Positions 50,245-58,097 of a stretch of DNA of 64,000 bases are shown piece by piece (within the stretch, counting starts at the first letter, position 1; each line of letters starts with the position of its first letter). Both the position numbers and the translations under genes were made by a program. The notes under the pieces are model-generated. The model saw only the letters and a list, made by a program, of their open reading frames with translations. It was not told the DNA's origin and did no database searches. Origin of the DNA: Ardenticatenaceae bacterium. Its GTDB lineage: Bacteria > Chloroflexota > Anaerolineae > Promineifilales > Promineifilaceae. The DNA lies in assembly GCA_020634455.1 (NCBI GenBank), contig JACKBQ010000001.1, positions 62,001 through 126,000 on the forward strand, in the 5' to 3' direction.

Positions 50245-51126
50245 ATGAACACGATTGCTTACACCACCAACGGGATCCATAAAGAAGCTAGGCCAGAGCG
50301 GCAGGGCTTGATGTTAAACGGCCGTTACCAACTCCAACACGAACTCGGCCACGGCGGCATGGGCACCGTTTATTTGGCGCAAGACACCTACCTGGAGCGC
50401 GAGGTCGCCGTAAAGCTGCTGGATGGTCACAGTCTGGGCACCGCCGGACGCGGCCAGCTGCTGCACGAAGCCCGCGCCGCCGCCCGGCTCAGCCATCCCA
50501 ACGTGGTCATGGTTTTCGACATGGGTGAGCACGACGAAGTGCCCTTTGTGGTGATGGAGTACGTGCCGGGGCAAACATTGGCCGTTTTGCGACCGCAGCG
50601 CATGGACGAGGTGATCCGCATCGCTCGCCAACTGTGCGCCGCTCTGCAACACGCCCACGACAAGGGGTTGGTGCATCGGGACGTGAAGCCGCAAAACGTG
50701 CTCATCACCCCGGAAGGTGTGGCTAAGCTCACCGATTTTGGGCTGGCCCGGGCGCTGGATCGGCCGTTGGACCCGGAAGATAGCTTTACCGGAACGCTTT
50801 CCTACGTGGCACCGGAGCAGGCGATGGGCGAACCTATCACCTACGCCGCCGATTTGTACGCTTTTGGCATTTTGCTCTACGAGCTGACCACCGGGGCGCT
50901 GCCCTTTAGTGGCAGTATTGCCCAGATTTTGGTGGCCCATTTGCAGGAAATTCCCACCCCGCCGCGTGAGCGCAACCCGCACGTGCCACCCGCGCTGGAT
51001 GAACTGATTGTTCATTTGCTGCAAAAGGTGCCGGGGGAACGGCCGTCCTCCGCCGCTGAAGTGGGTCATTTGTTGAGCATCCTGAGCAAGCTCAACCGCC
51101 TATCAACCATTTTCGAACTCGCATGA
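50245..51126 (+). CDS. Serine/threonine protein kinase
   Basis: A 293-aa Hanks-type kinase without membrane anchor or sensor domain. Motifs (numbered from ATG 50245): LGHGGMGTVYLA glycine loop, K57, HRDVKPQN (144-151), DFG (164-166) and APEQ. The C-terminus ends soon after the kinase core. A TTG at 50218 extends the frame by 9 residues; the ATG is preferred, although its ribosome-binding site is weak. Between two STAS genes, so it may phosphorylate STAS or HATPase partners. Confidence 0.92.
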   Translation: MNTIAYTTNGIHKEARPERQGLMLNGRYQLQHELGHGGMGTVYLAQDTYLEREVAVKLLDGHSLGTAGRGQLLHEARAAARLSHPNVVMVFDMGEHDEVPFVVMEYVPGQTLAVLRPQRMDEVIRIARQLCAALQHAHDKGLVHRDVKPQNVLITPEGVAKLTDFGLARALDRPLDPEDSFTGTLSYVAPEQAMGEPITYAADLYAFGILLYELTTGALPFSGSIAQILVAHLQEIPTPPRERNPHVPPALDELIVHLLQKVPGERPSSAAEVGHLLSILSKLNRLSTIFELA

Positions 51127-51128
51127 AG

Positions 51129-51195
51129 TAAGCCACAGAGAACACAGAGGGGAAAGAGAAAATCCAATCTCTATAATCTCTGTGCCCTCTGTGAC
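51129..51195. repeat. CCACAGAG/CTCTGTG inverted repeat
   Basis: AAGCCACAGAGAACACAGAGG at the left, CTCTGTGCCCTCTGTGAC at the right. It fills the gap between kinase and second STAS gene. Confidence 0.75.
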
Positions 51196-51215
51196 AAAAA
51201 AACAGGAGAAACCGC

Positions 51216-51575
51216 ATGTCCAATGAAATGAATGCCACCGTCCGTAAATTGTCTGCCAGCGCCAGCGTGATTGATATTCACGGCGACATCACCGCCCAGG
51301 CCGAGGAGTCGTTGATGGCGGCGTACAGCCAGGCCAGCCAGGGCAACACCAAAACAATTATTCTCAATTTTGAAGGGCTGGATTACATGAACAGCTCCGG
51401 CATCGGCCTGCTGGTGACGATGTTGATTCGAGTGCAGCGGCAAAAGCAGCGCCTGCTGGCCTTTGGCCTGAGTGAGCATTACCAGCAAATATTTGAGCTC
51501 ACCCGCCTGAATGAAGCGATTGCCATTTATGACGACGAGACTGCTGCGGTAACGGCCGTTGCTGCCCCCGCCTGA
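51216..51575 (+). CDS. STAS-domain anti-sigma factor antagonist (second copy)
   Basis: A 119-aa STAS protein: ASVIDIHGDITAQAEESL, then LNFEGLDYMNSSGIGLLVTMLIRVQR with the phosphoserine candidate in NSSG. It is clearly paralogous to the 49862 protein (shared LxEHYxxIFxLTRL end). GGAG before the ATG. Two antagonists suggest either two anti-sigma partners or graded response. Confidence 0.92.
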   Translation: MSNEMNATVRKLSASASVIDIHGDITAQAEESLMAAYSQASQGNTKTIILNFEGLDYMNSSGIGLLVTMLIRVQRQKQRLLAFGLSEHYQQIFELTRLNEAIAIYDDETAAVTAVAAPA

Positions 51576-51608
51576 ACTAGTCGGCAAAAGTTTTCGTAAA
51601 ACCATTTA

Positions 51609-51680
51609 TCAAAGATTAAAAAGATTTTCCAGATAAGGAGCAAAAAAATCTGCGCAAATCTGCAAAATCTGTTGATACAG
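51609..51680. repeat. AATCTGCG family repeat (degenerate copy)
   Basis: ATCAAAGATTAAAAAGATTTTCC at the left and AATCTGCGCAAATCTGC with AAAATCTGTTGA at the right form an imperfect hairpin after the second STAS gene. Confidence 0.6.
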
Positions 51681-51741
51681 AATTTGTAAAGCTTTCCACC
51701 ATTAATTTAATTTTGGCAACCAAATAGCGATTTGTCGCTGG

Positions 51742-51778
51742 AGATCAGAGCTGTTTCAATCTCCAATCTCTAATCTCC
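51742..51778. repeat. GGAGAT / ATCTCC repeat
   Basis: GGAGATCAGAGCTG, then CAATCTCCAATCTCTAATC, member of the GGAGATT family upstream of the 51797 gene. Confidence 0.6.
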
Positions 51779-51796
51779 TGCCTGAAAGAGGTAACC

Positions 51797-52537
51797 ATGA
51801 ACGATCAACCAACCAATTCAAAAACACCCCGCAACGCCGCCAGTTGGGCACCGCCCGTCGAGCGCATGACTGCTGGCGATCTGCCTGCCGATGCCATCAA
51901 TCTCAACGTCACGGGAAGACGGCCGTTAAGCCCGCTGCAAGGGTTTGGCCAACTGTGGCAAAAAACGTACCGCATTCGCCTGGACGGGGATGCCGTGCCG
52001 CCGGAAACGCTCATTACCGAATGGAAGGCGCACTTTCCTGAATTTTGGCCGAAGGGCAACCGCTTTTTTGGCGCGGCGGGCGGCGTGGCTCCCGGCGATG
52101 TGGCCGTGCTCAATGTGGCTGGACCTGGCGGCATGAAGCTCTCCACCGGCATCCGCGTCATGTACGCCGACGAGGAATCGTTTTCCTTTATGACGCCGGA
52201 AGGGCACATGTTTGCCGGAATGATCACCTTTAGCTCCATTGTGGAAGCGGGGCAAACCATCGCCCAAATCCAGGCGCTCATCCGGGCCAACGACCCGGTG
52301 TACGAGATGAGCTTTCGCCTCGGTTTTGGCCACAAAGCGGAGGATGCCTTTTGGCACCAGACGCTGCGCAACCTGGGGGCACATTTCGGCCGTGCGGGCA
52401 CCGTTTCCCAAACTAACGTCTTGGTGGACAAGCGGGTACAATGGGCCGAAGCCAAAAATATCTGGCAAAATGCGGCAATACGAACGGCCGTTTACATGCC
52501 CATCTACCTGCTCAAACGGCTCACAAACAAAAGTTGA
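51797..52537 (+). CDS. Conserved hypothetical protein, possibly DUF1990-like
   Basis: A 246-aa soluble protein. Segments such as LSPLQGFGQLWQKTYRIRLDG, PPETLITEWKAHFPEFWPKGNRF, MKLSTGIRVMYADEESFSFMTPEGHMFAGMITFSS and YEMSFRLGFGHKAEDAFWHQTLRNLGAHFG suggest a lipocalin/SRPBCC-like beta fold similar to DUF1990, but this is a weak by-eye match. The C-terminal AVYMPIYLLKRLTNKS may be an amphipathic membrane-contacting helix. AAGAGG upstream. It precedes the phytoene-desaturase-like gene, so a link with hydrophobic compounds is possible. Confidence 0.7.
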   Translation: MNDQPTNSKTPRNAASWAPPVERMTAGDLPADAINLNVTGRRPLSPLQGFGQLWQKTYRIRLDGDAVPPETLITEWKAHFPEFWPKGNRFFGAAGGVAPGDVAVLNVAGPGGMKLSTGIRVMYADEESFSFMTPEGHMFAGMITFSSIVEAGQTIAQIQALIRANDPVYEMSFRLGFGHKAEDAFWHQTLRNLGAHFGRAGTVSQTNVLVDKRVQWAEAKNIWQNAAIRTAVYMPIYLLKRLTNKS

Positions 52538-52551
52538 CATAACCTATGGTT

Positions 52552-52627
52552 GTCATTCTGAATGGAGCGAAGCGAAATGAAGAATCCCTTTCAGCCTGAG
52601 GGGATGCTTCACTTCGTTCAGCATGAC
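52552..52627. repeat. GTCATTCTGAA / TTCAGCATGAC inverted repeat
   Basis: Left arm GTCATTCTGAATGGAGCGAAG and right arm CTTCACTTCGTTCAGCATGAC are near-perfect inverse complements around a GAATCCC...GGGGATG centre, filling the gap before the oxidoreductase gene. The only copy seen in the window. Confidence 0.75.
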
Positions 52628-52647
52628 AATGCTAATTTTGATGATCT

Positions 52648-54069
52648 ATGCCTGAATTTGATGCAATTGTGGTGGGGTCGGGGCCAAATGGGTTGGCGGC
52701 GGGGATTACCCTGGTGCTCCAGGGCTGGCGCGTGCTGCTGCTGGAGGCCAAAGCCACCATCGGCGGCGGCATGCGTACGGCCGAATTGACCCTACCCGGC
52801 TTCCACCACGACATCTGCTCCGCCATTCATCCGCTGGGGATGGGGTCGCCCTTCTTCAAGTCGCTGGATTTGGCCGAATTTGGCCTGGAGTGGATTCAGC
52901 CGGAGCTGCCGCTGGCCCATCCGTTTGACGATGGTACGGCCGTTGCTTTGCACCAATCGCTAGAGGAAACGGCCGTTCAGCTGGGCGAAGATGGCGACAC
53001 TTACCAAAAACTTTTTGCCCCGCTGGTGGCCGGCTGGGACAAGATCGCCCGCGAATTTTTGGGGCCGCTCAGTCTGCCGCGCCATCCGCTGGCGATGACC
53101 AAATTTGGCCTGCGGGCCGTCTGGCCGACGACCACCCTGGCCAAAACCCTCTTCCGCAACGAGAAAACGCGGGCGCTGTTTGCCGGGCTGGCGGCGCACT
53201 CGATTATGCCGCTGGAATGGCCGCTAACGGCCGCTTTTGGCTTGATGCTGGGCGTGTTGGGGCACAAAGTTGGCTGGCCACTGCCCCGTGGCGGCTCTCA
53301 AGCCATTGCCGATGCCCTGGCCGGGTATTTCACCAGCCTCGGTGGTGAAATTGTGACCAACCATGAAGTGCAATCGCTGGCGAAACTGCCGCCTGCGCGC
53401 GCCGTTTTGCTGGACGTAACACCGCGCCAGCTTTTGGCCATCGCCGGGGACGCGCTGCCAGCGGGCTACCGCCGCCAGCTGCAAAAATACCGGCAGGGAC
53501 CGGGGGTGTTTAAGCTGGATTGGGCGCTGAGCGAGCCGATTCCCTGGCTGGCCGCGGCGTGTCGGCGGGCCGGGACGGTACATTTGGGGCCAACCCTGGA
53601 CGAGATGGCCTTGAGTGAGCGGGTGATCTGGCGTGGAGAGGTGGCGGAACGGCCGTACACACTCGTCACCCAGCAAAGTTTGTTTGACACCAGCCGCGCC
53701 CCCAACGGCCAGCACACCGGCTGGGCCTACTGCCACGTACCCAATGGCAGCACCGTGGACATGACGGCGGCCATCGAAGCCCAAATTGAGCGCTTTGCCC
53801 CCGGCTTCCGTGACACAATTTTGGCTCGCCACACCATGACCACCCAGGATTTCCAGCGGTACAACCCAAACTACATCGGTGGCGACATCAACGGCGGGGT
53901 GCAAAATTGGCGGCAGCTATTTACCCGCCCTGTGCCACGCTGGAATCCGTACACCACGCCTCTGCCCAATCTGTTTATTTGCTCATCAGCCACGCCGCCG
54001 GGAGGTGGCGTGCATGGGATGTGCGGTTATCATGCGGCGCAAACGGCCGTAAAAAACGGCCGATTCTGA
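52648..54069 (+). CDS. Phytoene desaturase-like FAD oxidoreductase
   Basis: A 473-aa flavoprotein of the CrtI/PYROXD2 family. Dinucleotide fold: AIVVGSGPNGLAAGITLVLQGWRVLLLEAKATIGGGMRT (residues 6-44), including the second GGG-x-R-T element. C-terminal FAD signature LFICSSATPPGGGVHGMCGYHAA. Members desaturate or isomerise carotenoids, or oxidise other hydrophobic substrates; without crtB or crtE nearby no pathway can be assigned. A good terminator follows at 54200. Confidence 0.88.
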   Translation: MPEFDAIVVGSGPNGLAAGITLVLQGWRVLLLEAKATIGGGMRTAELTLPGFHHDICSAIHPLGMGSPFFKSLDLAEFGLEWIQPELPLAHPFDDGTAVALHQSLEETAVQLGEDGDTYQKLFAPLVAGWDKIAREFLGPLSLPRHPLAMTKFGLRAVWPTTTLAKTLFRNEKTRALFAGLAAHSIMPLEWPLTAAFGLMLGVLGHKVGWPLPRGGSQAIADALAGYFTSLGGEIVTNHEVQSLAKLPPARAVLLDVTPRQLLAIAGDALPAGYRRQLQKYRQGPGVFKLDWALSEPIPWLAAACRRAGTVHLGPTLDEMALSERVIWRGEVAERPYTLVTQQSLFDTSRAPNGQHTGWAYCHVPNGSTVDMTAAIEAQIERFAPGFRDTILARHTMTTQDFQRYNPNYIGGDINGGVQNWRQLFTRPVPRWNPYTTPLPNLFICSSATPPGGGVHGMCGYHAAQTAVKNGRF

Positions 54070-54199
54070 GCAAGTCGGAGAGAATTTGCTCTTCGATTTT
54101 CAGCACACTTTCTATGGTTGCTGCACCTGTGTTGCTAGCTGGCTGTGCCGGTCTCTTGCTCACTGACTGGATGCGCACCAAATTTCTTTCTTCCAATAG

Positions 54200-54225
54200 C
54201 CGTCAGATGCTTCTGGCGGTTTTTT
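54200..54225 (+). terminator. Rho-independent terminator
   Basis: Stem CCGTCAGA (54200-54207) with TCTGGCGG (54212-54219), one G-U pair, 4-nt loop, then a T6 run. Ends the oxidoreductase transcript and overlaps the 3' end of the convergent pfkA gene. Confidence 0.75.
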
Positions 54226-55348
54226 AGATTTCATCCCCCAAACATGTACCTACACGCCGGGCTGTCATCACCCACGGATGATCAGAGGGTACCGATTTTC
54301 GTTTGCCCACCACCTGCTCTAGCGGCACAGGTACAGCTTCTACCCCTTGCGAGGCAACCATCACCCCAAAAATGCCCTCTTGAATCAGTTCGGCACAGGC
54401 GGTCCCCAGCCGCGTGCCCAGCAGTCGGTCCACAGCCGACGGCGTACCGCCCCGCTGCACGTGGCCCAAAATCGTCACCCGTGATTCCAGCCCGGTTAAA
54501 GCTTCCAGTTCCCGTGACAAGCTCCAGGTGTTGCTTGCCTGCTCTTTCAAAACTTCATTTAAGGATTCTTTTGCCGCATTTTGCGCATCACTGTCGTCGC
54601 TCTCGTCAATCACTGTCGTTAAGTTAGCAATCTTTTCGGCCATCTGTTGGGAAACAGCCCCTTCAGAGACGGCAACGATGCTAAAGCGATGCCCGCGTCG
54701 GCTGCGATGGCGGATCGCCTCGGCCACAACCTCCACGCTATACGGGATTTCTGGAATTAGAATGACATCTGCTCCGCCAGCAATGCCTGCACCTAGCGCC
54801 AGCCAGCCGGTGTTGTGGCCCATAATTTCGACCACAATGATGCGATGGTGGCTGTGGGCTGTGCTGTGCAGCCGATCGATGGCTTCGGTGGCAATGCCCA
54901 GCGCCGTGTCAAAGCCAAAGGTCGCATCCGTCATGGCCACATCGTTGTCAATTGTTTTGGGCAGGGTGATGATATTGAGCCCTTTTTGATGCAGACGATA
55001 CGCATTTTTCTGCGTGCCGCCACCGCCAAGACAGACCAGCGCATCTAAATGATGGCGCTCATAGGTGTCCACCATCACGTCTGTCATGTCCATCACCCGG
55101 TCGCCAACGGGCATTTTGTGTGGTTTGTCGCGGCTGGTACCCAAGATGGTGCCGCCGACAGTGAGTATGCCAGATAGCTGCTCACTGTCTAGCCGCATGG
55201 TTCGATTGTTCATTAAACCGCGAAACCCATCCCTGAAGCCAATAAAGTTCATTTCTAGCCCAAGCGCTGCTTTGCCGACCCCGCGAATAGCAGCGTTTAG
55301 GCCGGGACTGTCTCCGCCAGCGGTCAGAATTCCCACGTATTTTGTCAT
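54224..55348 (-). CDS. pfkA: 6-phosphofructokinase
   Basis: A 374-aa PFK of the long (mixed-substrate, group III-like) class: fructose 6-phosphate to fructose 1,6-bisphosphate in glycolysis. N-terminal GILTAGGDSPGLNAAIRG is the phosphate-binding loop; catalytic PKTIDNDV with the base Asp is intact, and VEIMGHNTGWLALG and RVTILGHVQRGGTPSAVDR fit the family. The phosphodonor loop reads LGGGGTQKNA instead of GGDGS (ATP) or GGDD/GGED (PPi), so the metal-contacting Asp is Gly and the donor cannot be predicted. AAGGAAC precedes the ATG. Confidence 0.92.
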   Translation of the reverse strand: MTKYVGILTAGGDSPGLNAAIRGVGKAALGLEMNFIGFRDGFRGLMNNRTMRLDSEQLSGILTVGGTILGTSRDKPHKMPVGDRVMDMTDVMVDTYERHHLDALVCLGGGGTQKNAYRLHQKGLNIITLPKTIDNDVAMTDATFGFDTALGIATEAIDRLHSTAHSHHRIIVVEIMGHNTGWLALGAGIAGGADVILIPEIPYSVEVVAEAIRHRSRRGHRFSIVAVSEGAVSQQMAEKIANLTTVIDESDDSDAQNAAKESLNEVLKEQASNTWSLSRELEALTGLESRVTILGHVQRGGTPSAVDRLLGTRLGTACAELIQEGIFGVMVASQGVEAVPVPLEQVVGKRKSVPSDHPWVMTARRVGTCLGDEI

Positions 55349-55372
55349 GTTGCTTGTTCCTTAAGAAGTGGA

Positions 55373-55402
55373 CCTCCGGGAAGTTCTACAGCCTCCCGGA
55401 GG
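55373..55402. repeat. CCTCCGGGA / TCCCGGAGG hairpin
   Basis: 9-bp perfect stem (55373-55381 with 55394-55402) and 12-nt loop between ilvD and pfkA. On the + strand it is followed by ATTTTT. As both genes are on the - strand, it may be an intercistronic processing or attenuation structure. Confidence 0.6.
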
Positions 55403-55420
55403 CTGATTTTTCATGCCAGA

Positions 55421-57100
55421 TCATTCATCCGTCACGCAGCCTTCAGAGGCGGATTTGACGTTTTTGATGTATTTGTACAGCGTGCCCCGCGTCGCTTTGT
55501 AGGCTGGCGCGGTCCAGGCAGCGCGGCGACGGCCGATTTCCGCCTCGCTCACGTCCATGTTGATAACCAGGTTAACGGCATCAATTGTGATTTTGTCGCC
55601 GGTTTGCACCAGGGCGATGGGGCCGCCTTCCTGCGCCTCTGGGGTGATGTGCCCCACGATGAAGCCATGACTGCCGCCGGAGAAACGGCCGTCTGTCATC
55701 AGCGCCACATCCTTGCCCAAACCAGCGCCCATGATGGCGCTCGTCGGCGTCAGCATCTCTGGCATCCCAGGGCCGCCCTTGGGGCCTTCAAAACGGATGA
55801 CAATGACATCTCCCTTCTGAATTTCGCCATTTTCCAGCCCGGTGAGCATTTCTTCTTCCGAATCATAAACGCGGGCGGTGCCGCTGAAAACCAGACCTTC
55901 TTTGCCTGTGATTTTGGCGACAGCCCCGTCTGGAGCCAGATTGCCGCGCAGGATTTGGATGTGGCCGGTTTCTTTGATGGGATTGGTTAACGGCCGTAGC
56001 ACTTCCTGCCCTTCGCTCAGCCCCGGTACGTCGGCCAGATTTTCGGCCACGGTTTTGCCCGTCACCGTCAGGCAGCTGCCGTTGATGAGACCATTTTCGT
56101 ATAGATACTTCATCACGGCGGGTGTGCCGCCCACTGCGTGCAAATCTTCCATGACGAAACGGCCGCTTGGCTTCAGATCAGCCAAAAACGGTACCCGGTC
56201 GCTCACCGCCTGGAAGTCGTCAATGGTCAACTCCACATCCACGGCGCGTGCCATGGCGATGAGGTGCAGCACGGCGTTGGTCGAGCCACCTAGGGCCATC
56301 GTCACCACCATCGCGTTTTCAAACGCTTCACGGGTCATGATGTCACGCGGCTTGATGTCCCGTTCCAGCAAGGTGCGGATGGCGCGGCCTGCTTCCACGC
56401 TCTCGTTCGCCTTGTCCTCGGAGACGGCCGGGTAGGAGGCGGAGTAGGGCAGGCTCATCCCCAACGCTTCAATGGCTGAGGCCATGGTGTTGGCGGTGTA
56501 CATGCCGCCGCACGCGCCTGGGCCTGGACAAGCGTGGCGCACAATGTCTTCCCGCTCTTCGTCGCTGATGCTGCCCGCCAAATACTCGCCATAGCTTTGG
56601 AACGCCGAGACGATGTCCAGCTTATCGTGTTTGGCGGTGCAGCCTGCCTGAATCGTGCCGCCGTACACCATAATCGCCGGACGATTCAGCCGCCCCATCG
56701 CCATGATGCAGCCGGGCATGTTTTTGTCGCAGCCGGGCAGAGCAATCAGGCCATCGTACCACTGCGCCCCCATGATCGTCTCGATGGAGTCGGCGATGAG
56801 GTCGCGGGATTGCAGCGAGAAGCTCATGCCGTCGGTGCCCATGCTGATGCCGTCGCTGACGCCGATGGTGTTGAAGCGCATCCCTACCAGATCGGCCTCG
56901 GCGACGCCTTCTTTGACTTTGGCAGCCAGGTCTAGCAGGTGCATGTTGCAGGAGTTGCCCTCGTACCAGACGCTGGCAATGCCCACCTGCGCCTTGTCCA
57001 TGTCGGCGGGCTGCAAGCCGGTAGCGTACAACATCGCCTGCGAGGCTCCCTGCGATTTTGGTTGGGTGATTCTTGAACTGTATTTATTTAATTGCGTCAT
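55421..57100 (-). CDS. ilvD: Dihydroxy-acid dehydratase
   Basis: A 559-aa iron-sulfur enzyme converting 2,3-dihydroxy-isovalerate and 2,3-dihydroxy-3-methylvalerate to the 2-keto acids in valine and isoleucine synthesis. Cluster cysteines: C51 (NSCNMH), C124 (PGCDKNMPGC) and C197 (PGPGACGGMYTANTM), the pattern of the [2Fe-2S] class. DLKPSGRFVMEDLHAVGG and the C-terminal DGRFSGGSHGFIVGHITPEA are typical. AAGGAGAGG before the ATG. Part of the branched-chain set with leuB, cimA and leuD, all on this strand. Confidence 0.96.
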   Translation of the reverse strand: MTQLNKYSSRITQPKSQGASQAMLYATGLQPADMDKAQVGIASVWYEGNSCNMHLLDLAAKVKEGVAEADLVGMRFNTIGVSDGISMGTDGMSFSLQSRDLIADSIETIMGAQWYDGLIALPGCDKNMPGCIMAMGRLNRPAIMVYGGTIQAGCTAKHDKLDIVSAFQSYGEYLAGSISDEEREDIVRHACPGPGACGGMYTANTMASAIEALGMSLPYSASYPAVSEDKANESVEAGRAIRTLLERDIKPRDIMTREAFENAMVVTMALGGSTNAVLHLIAMARAVDVELTIDDFQAVSDRVPFLADLKPSGRFVMEDLHAVGGTPAVMKYLYENGLINGSCLTVTGKTVAENLADVPGLSEGQEVLRPLTNPIKETGHIQILRGNLAPDGAVAKITGKEGLVFSGTARVYDSEEEMLTGLENGEIQKGDVIVIRFEGPKGGPGMPEMLTPTSAIMGAGLGKDVALMTDGRFSGGSHGFIVGHITPEAQEGGPIALVQTGDKITIDAVNLVINMDVSEAEIGRRRAAWTAPAYKATRGTLYKYIKNVKSASEGCVTDE

Positions 57101-57120
57101 TTCCTCTCCTTAAAAAAGCA

Positions 57121-57218
57121 GGAACGCAGAGTTTCGCAGAGGTGCCGCAGAGTTTCACAGAGAAAAGCTGAGAAAACCTCTGCGCACCTCTGTGGGTCTC
57201 CGTGCAACTCTGCGTTCC
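57121..57218. repeat. AACGCAGAGTTTCGCAGAGG inverted repeat
   Basis: Tandem GCAGAGTTTCGCAGAGG-like units run right, then return as ACCTCTGCGCACCTCTGTGG and AACTCTGCGTTCC. It flanks one side of the GxxExxY gene; a half copy flanks the other side. Confidence 0.8.
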
Positions 57219-57224
57219 AAAAGA

Positions 57225-57608
57225 TCATTTTTGCGAACGAATGAATCGCCGAATGCCGCCATCTTTTAGCAAAGCGACGTTAAAATTGATTAGCAACCCA
57301 ACCTTGCATCCAGAAAATTTCAAATAAGACAACATTTGGGCTTCATGAACGGCCGTAATCGCTTCCACTACTTTCAATTCCACGACAACAAGATTGTTGA
57401 CCAAAATATCTATCCGATACCCATGCTCTAGATGAATTTCTTTGTAAACGATGGGCAAAGGCTTTTGCGTCTCAATCGTTAATCCACGCGCCTCAAGTTC
57501 ATAAGCCAAACATGTTTCATAGGATGATTCCAGCAAACCAGGTCCTAATTGGCGATGCACTTCAATCGCCGCCCCAATAATTTGCGAAGTTAACCGATTC
57601 TCCCTCAT
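57225..57608 (-). CDS. GxxExxY family protein
   Basis: A 127-aa protein of the GxxExxY family (PF13366 type), related to PD-(D/E)XK nucleases. The name motif is GPGLLESSYETCL; the nuclease-like core is YRIDILVNNLVVVELKVVEAI with D and E-x-K, and LLINFNVALLKDGGIRRF closes it. Start 57608 (GAGG upstream) is chosen; 28 extra open codons come from the flanking repeat. The gene is bracketed by AACTCTGCGTTCC-type repeats, which suggests it moves or spreads with them. Function unknown. Confidence 0.85.
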   Translation of the reverse strand: MRENRLTSQIIGAAIEVHRQLGPGLLESSYETCLAYELEARGLTIETQKPLPIVYKEIHLEHGYRIDILVNNLVVVELKVVEAITAVHEAQMLSYLKFSGCKVGLLINFNVALLKDGGIRRFIRSQK

Positions 57609-57660
57609 CTCTCTTCCCTCTGTGTAACTCCGCGCTCCTCCGCGTAACTCTGCGTTCCGC
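57609..57660. repeat. AACTCTGCGTTCC half-repeat
   Basis: CTCTGTGTAACTCCGCGCTCC and GCGTAACTCTGCGTTCCG, one orientation only, match the right arm of 57121-57218. Together they flank the GxxExxY gene as direct repeats. Confidence 0.7.
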
Positions 57661-57663
57661 TTT

Positions 57664-58080
57664 TTAAAATACGGCCGTTCCCTCAATCTCAATCAAAAAC
57701 TCCGGTCTGGCCAAACCATAGACGCCAATCCAGGTGGTAGCTGGGGGATTATCCGGGAAAAATTCTTTCAATCCCTCACTCACGGGGGCTGTCTTGTCCA
57801 TCCAGCTTTGCACGATGTAAATGCGCAGCGTGACGATGTCGTTGAGGGTGGCGTTGGCGGTGGCAACGGCCGTTTCCACATTCCTGAAACTCTGCCACAC
57901 CTGCGCCCGCAAATCATTCTCGCCTACAATGTTTTCGTGCTCATCCCAGGCCACCTGCCCGGAAAAATGCACCGTGCGCCTGCCTTCCGCCACCACAATT
58001 TGCGAGAAGCCGTACTGCAAGCTGTTGAATAGCGACTCAGGATTCAAACATTGTTTTGAATTCCTACTTTTAATCTCCAA
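57664..58080 (-). CDS. RidA (YjgF/YER057c/UK114) family protein
   Basis: About 130 aa; RidA proteins hydrolyse reactive enamine/imine intermediates such as those from threonine or serine dehydratase, which suits the surrounding isoleucine and leucine genes. Core motifs: VHFSGQVAWDEHENIV, RNVETAVATANATLNDIVTLRIYIVQ, and PPATTWIGVYGLARPEFLIEIEGTAVF with the conserved Arg region. There is no ATG before the conserved part; TTG 58080 (inside a GGAGATT repeat) or TTG 58047 must start it, so the N-terminus is uncertain and may have been rebuilt from repeat DNA. Confidence 0.85.
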   Translation of the reverse strand: MEIKSRNSKQCLNPESLFNSLQYGFSQIVVAEGRRTVHFSGQVAWDEHENIVGENDLRAQVWQSFRNVETAVATANATLNDIVTLRIYIVQSWMDKTAPVSEGLKEFFPDNPPATTWIGVYGLARPEFLIEIEGTAVF

Positions 58081-58097
58081 TCTCCAATCTCCAGTCT
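58070..58097. repeat. GGAGATT family repeat
   Basis: TAATCTCCAATCTCCAATC and CAGTCTC run between leuB and the RidA gene and cover the possible RidA start. Confidence 0.65.

Noticed and set aside
54115..54227. 37-aa lipoprotein-like reading after the phytoene-desaturase-like gene (MVAAPVLLAGC start)
   Set aside because: It runs through the terminator hairpin and has no ribosome-binding site; the lipobox resemblance is probably chance.
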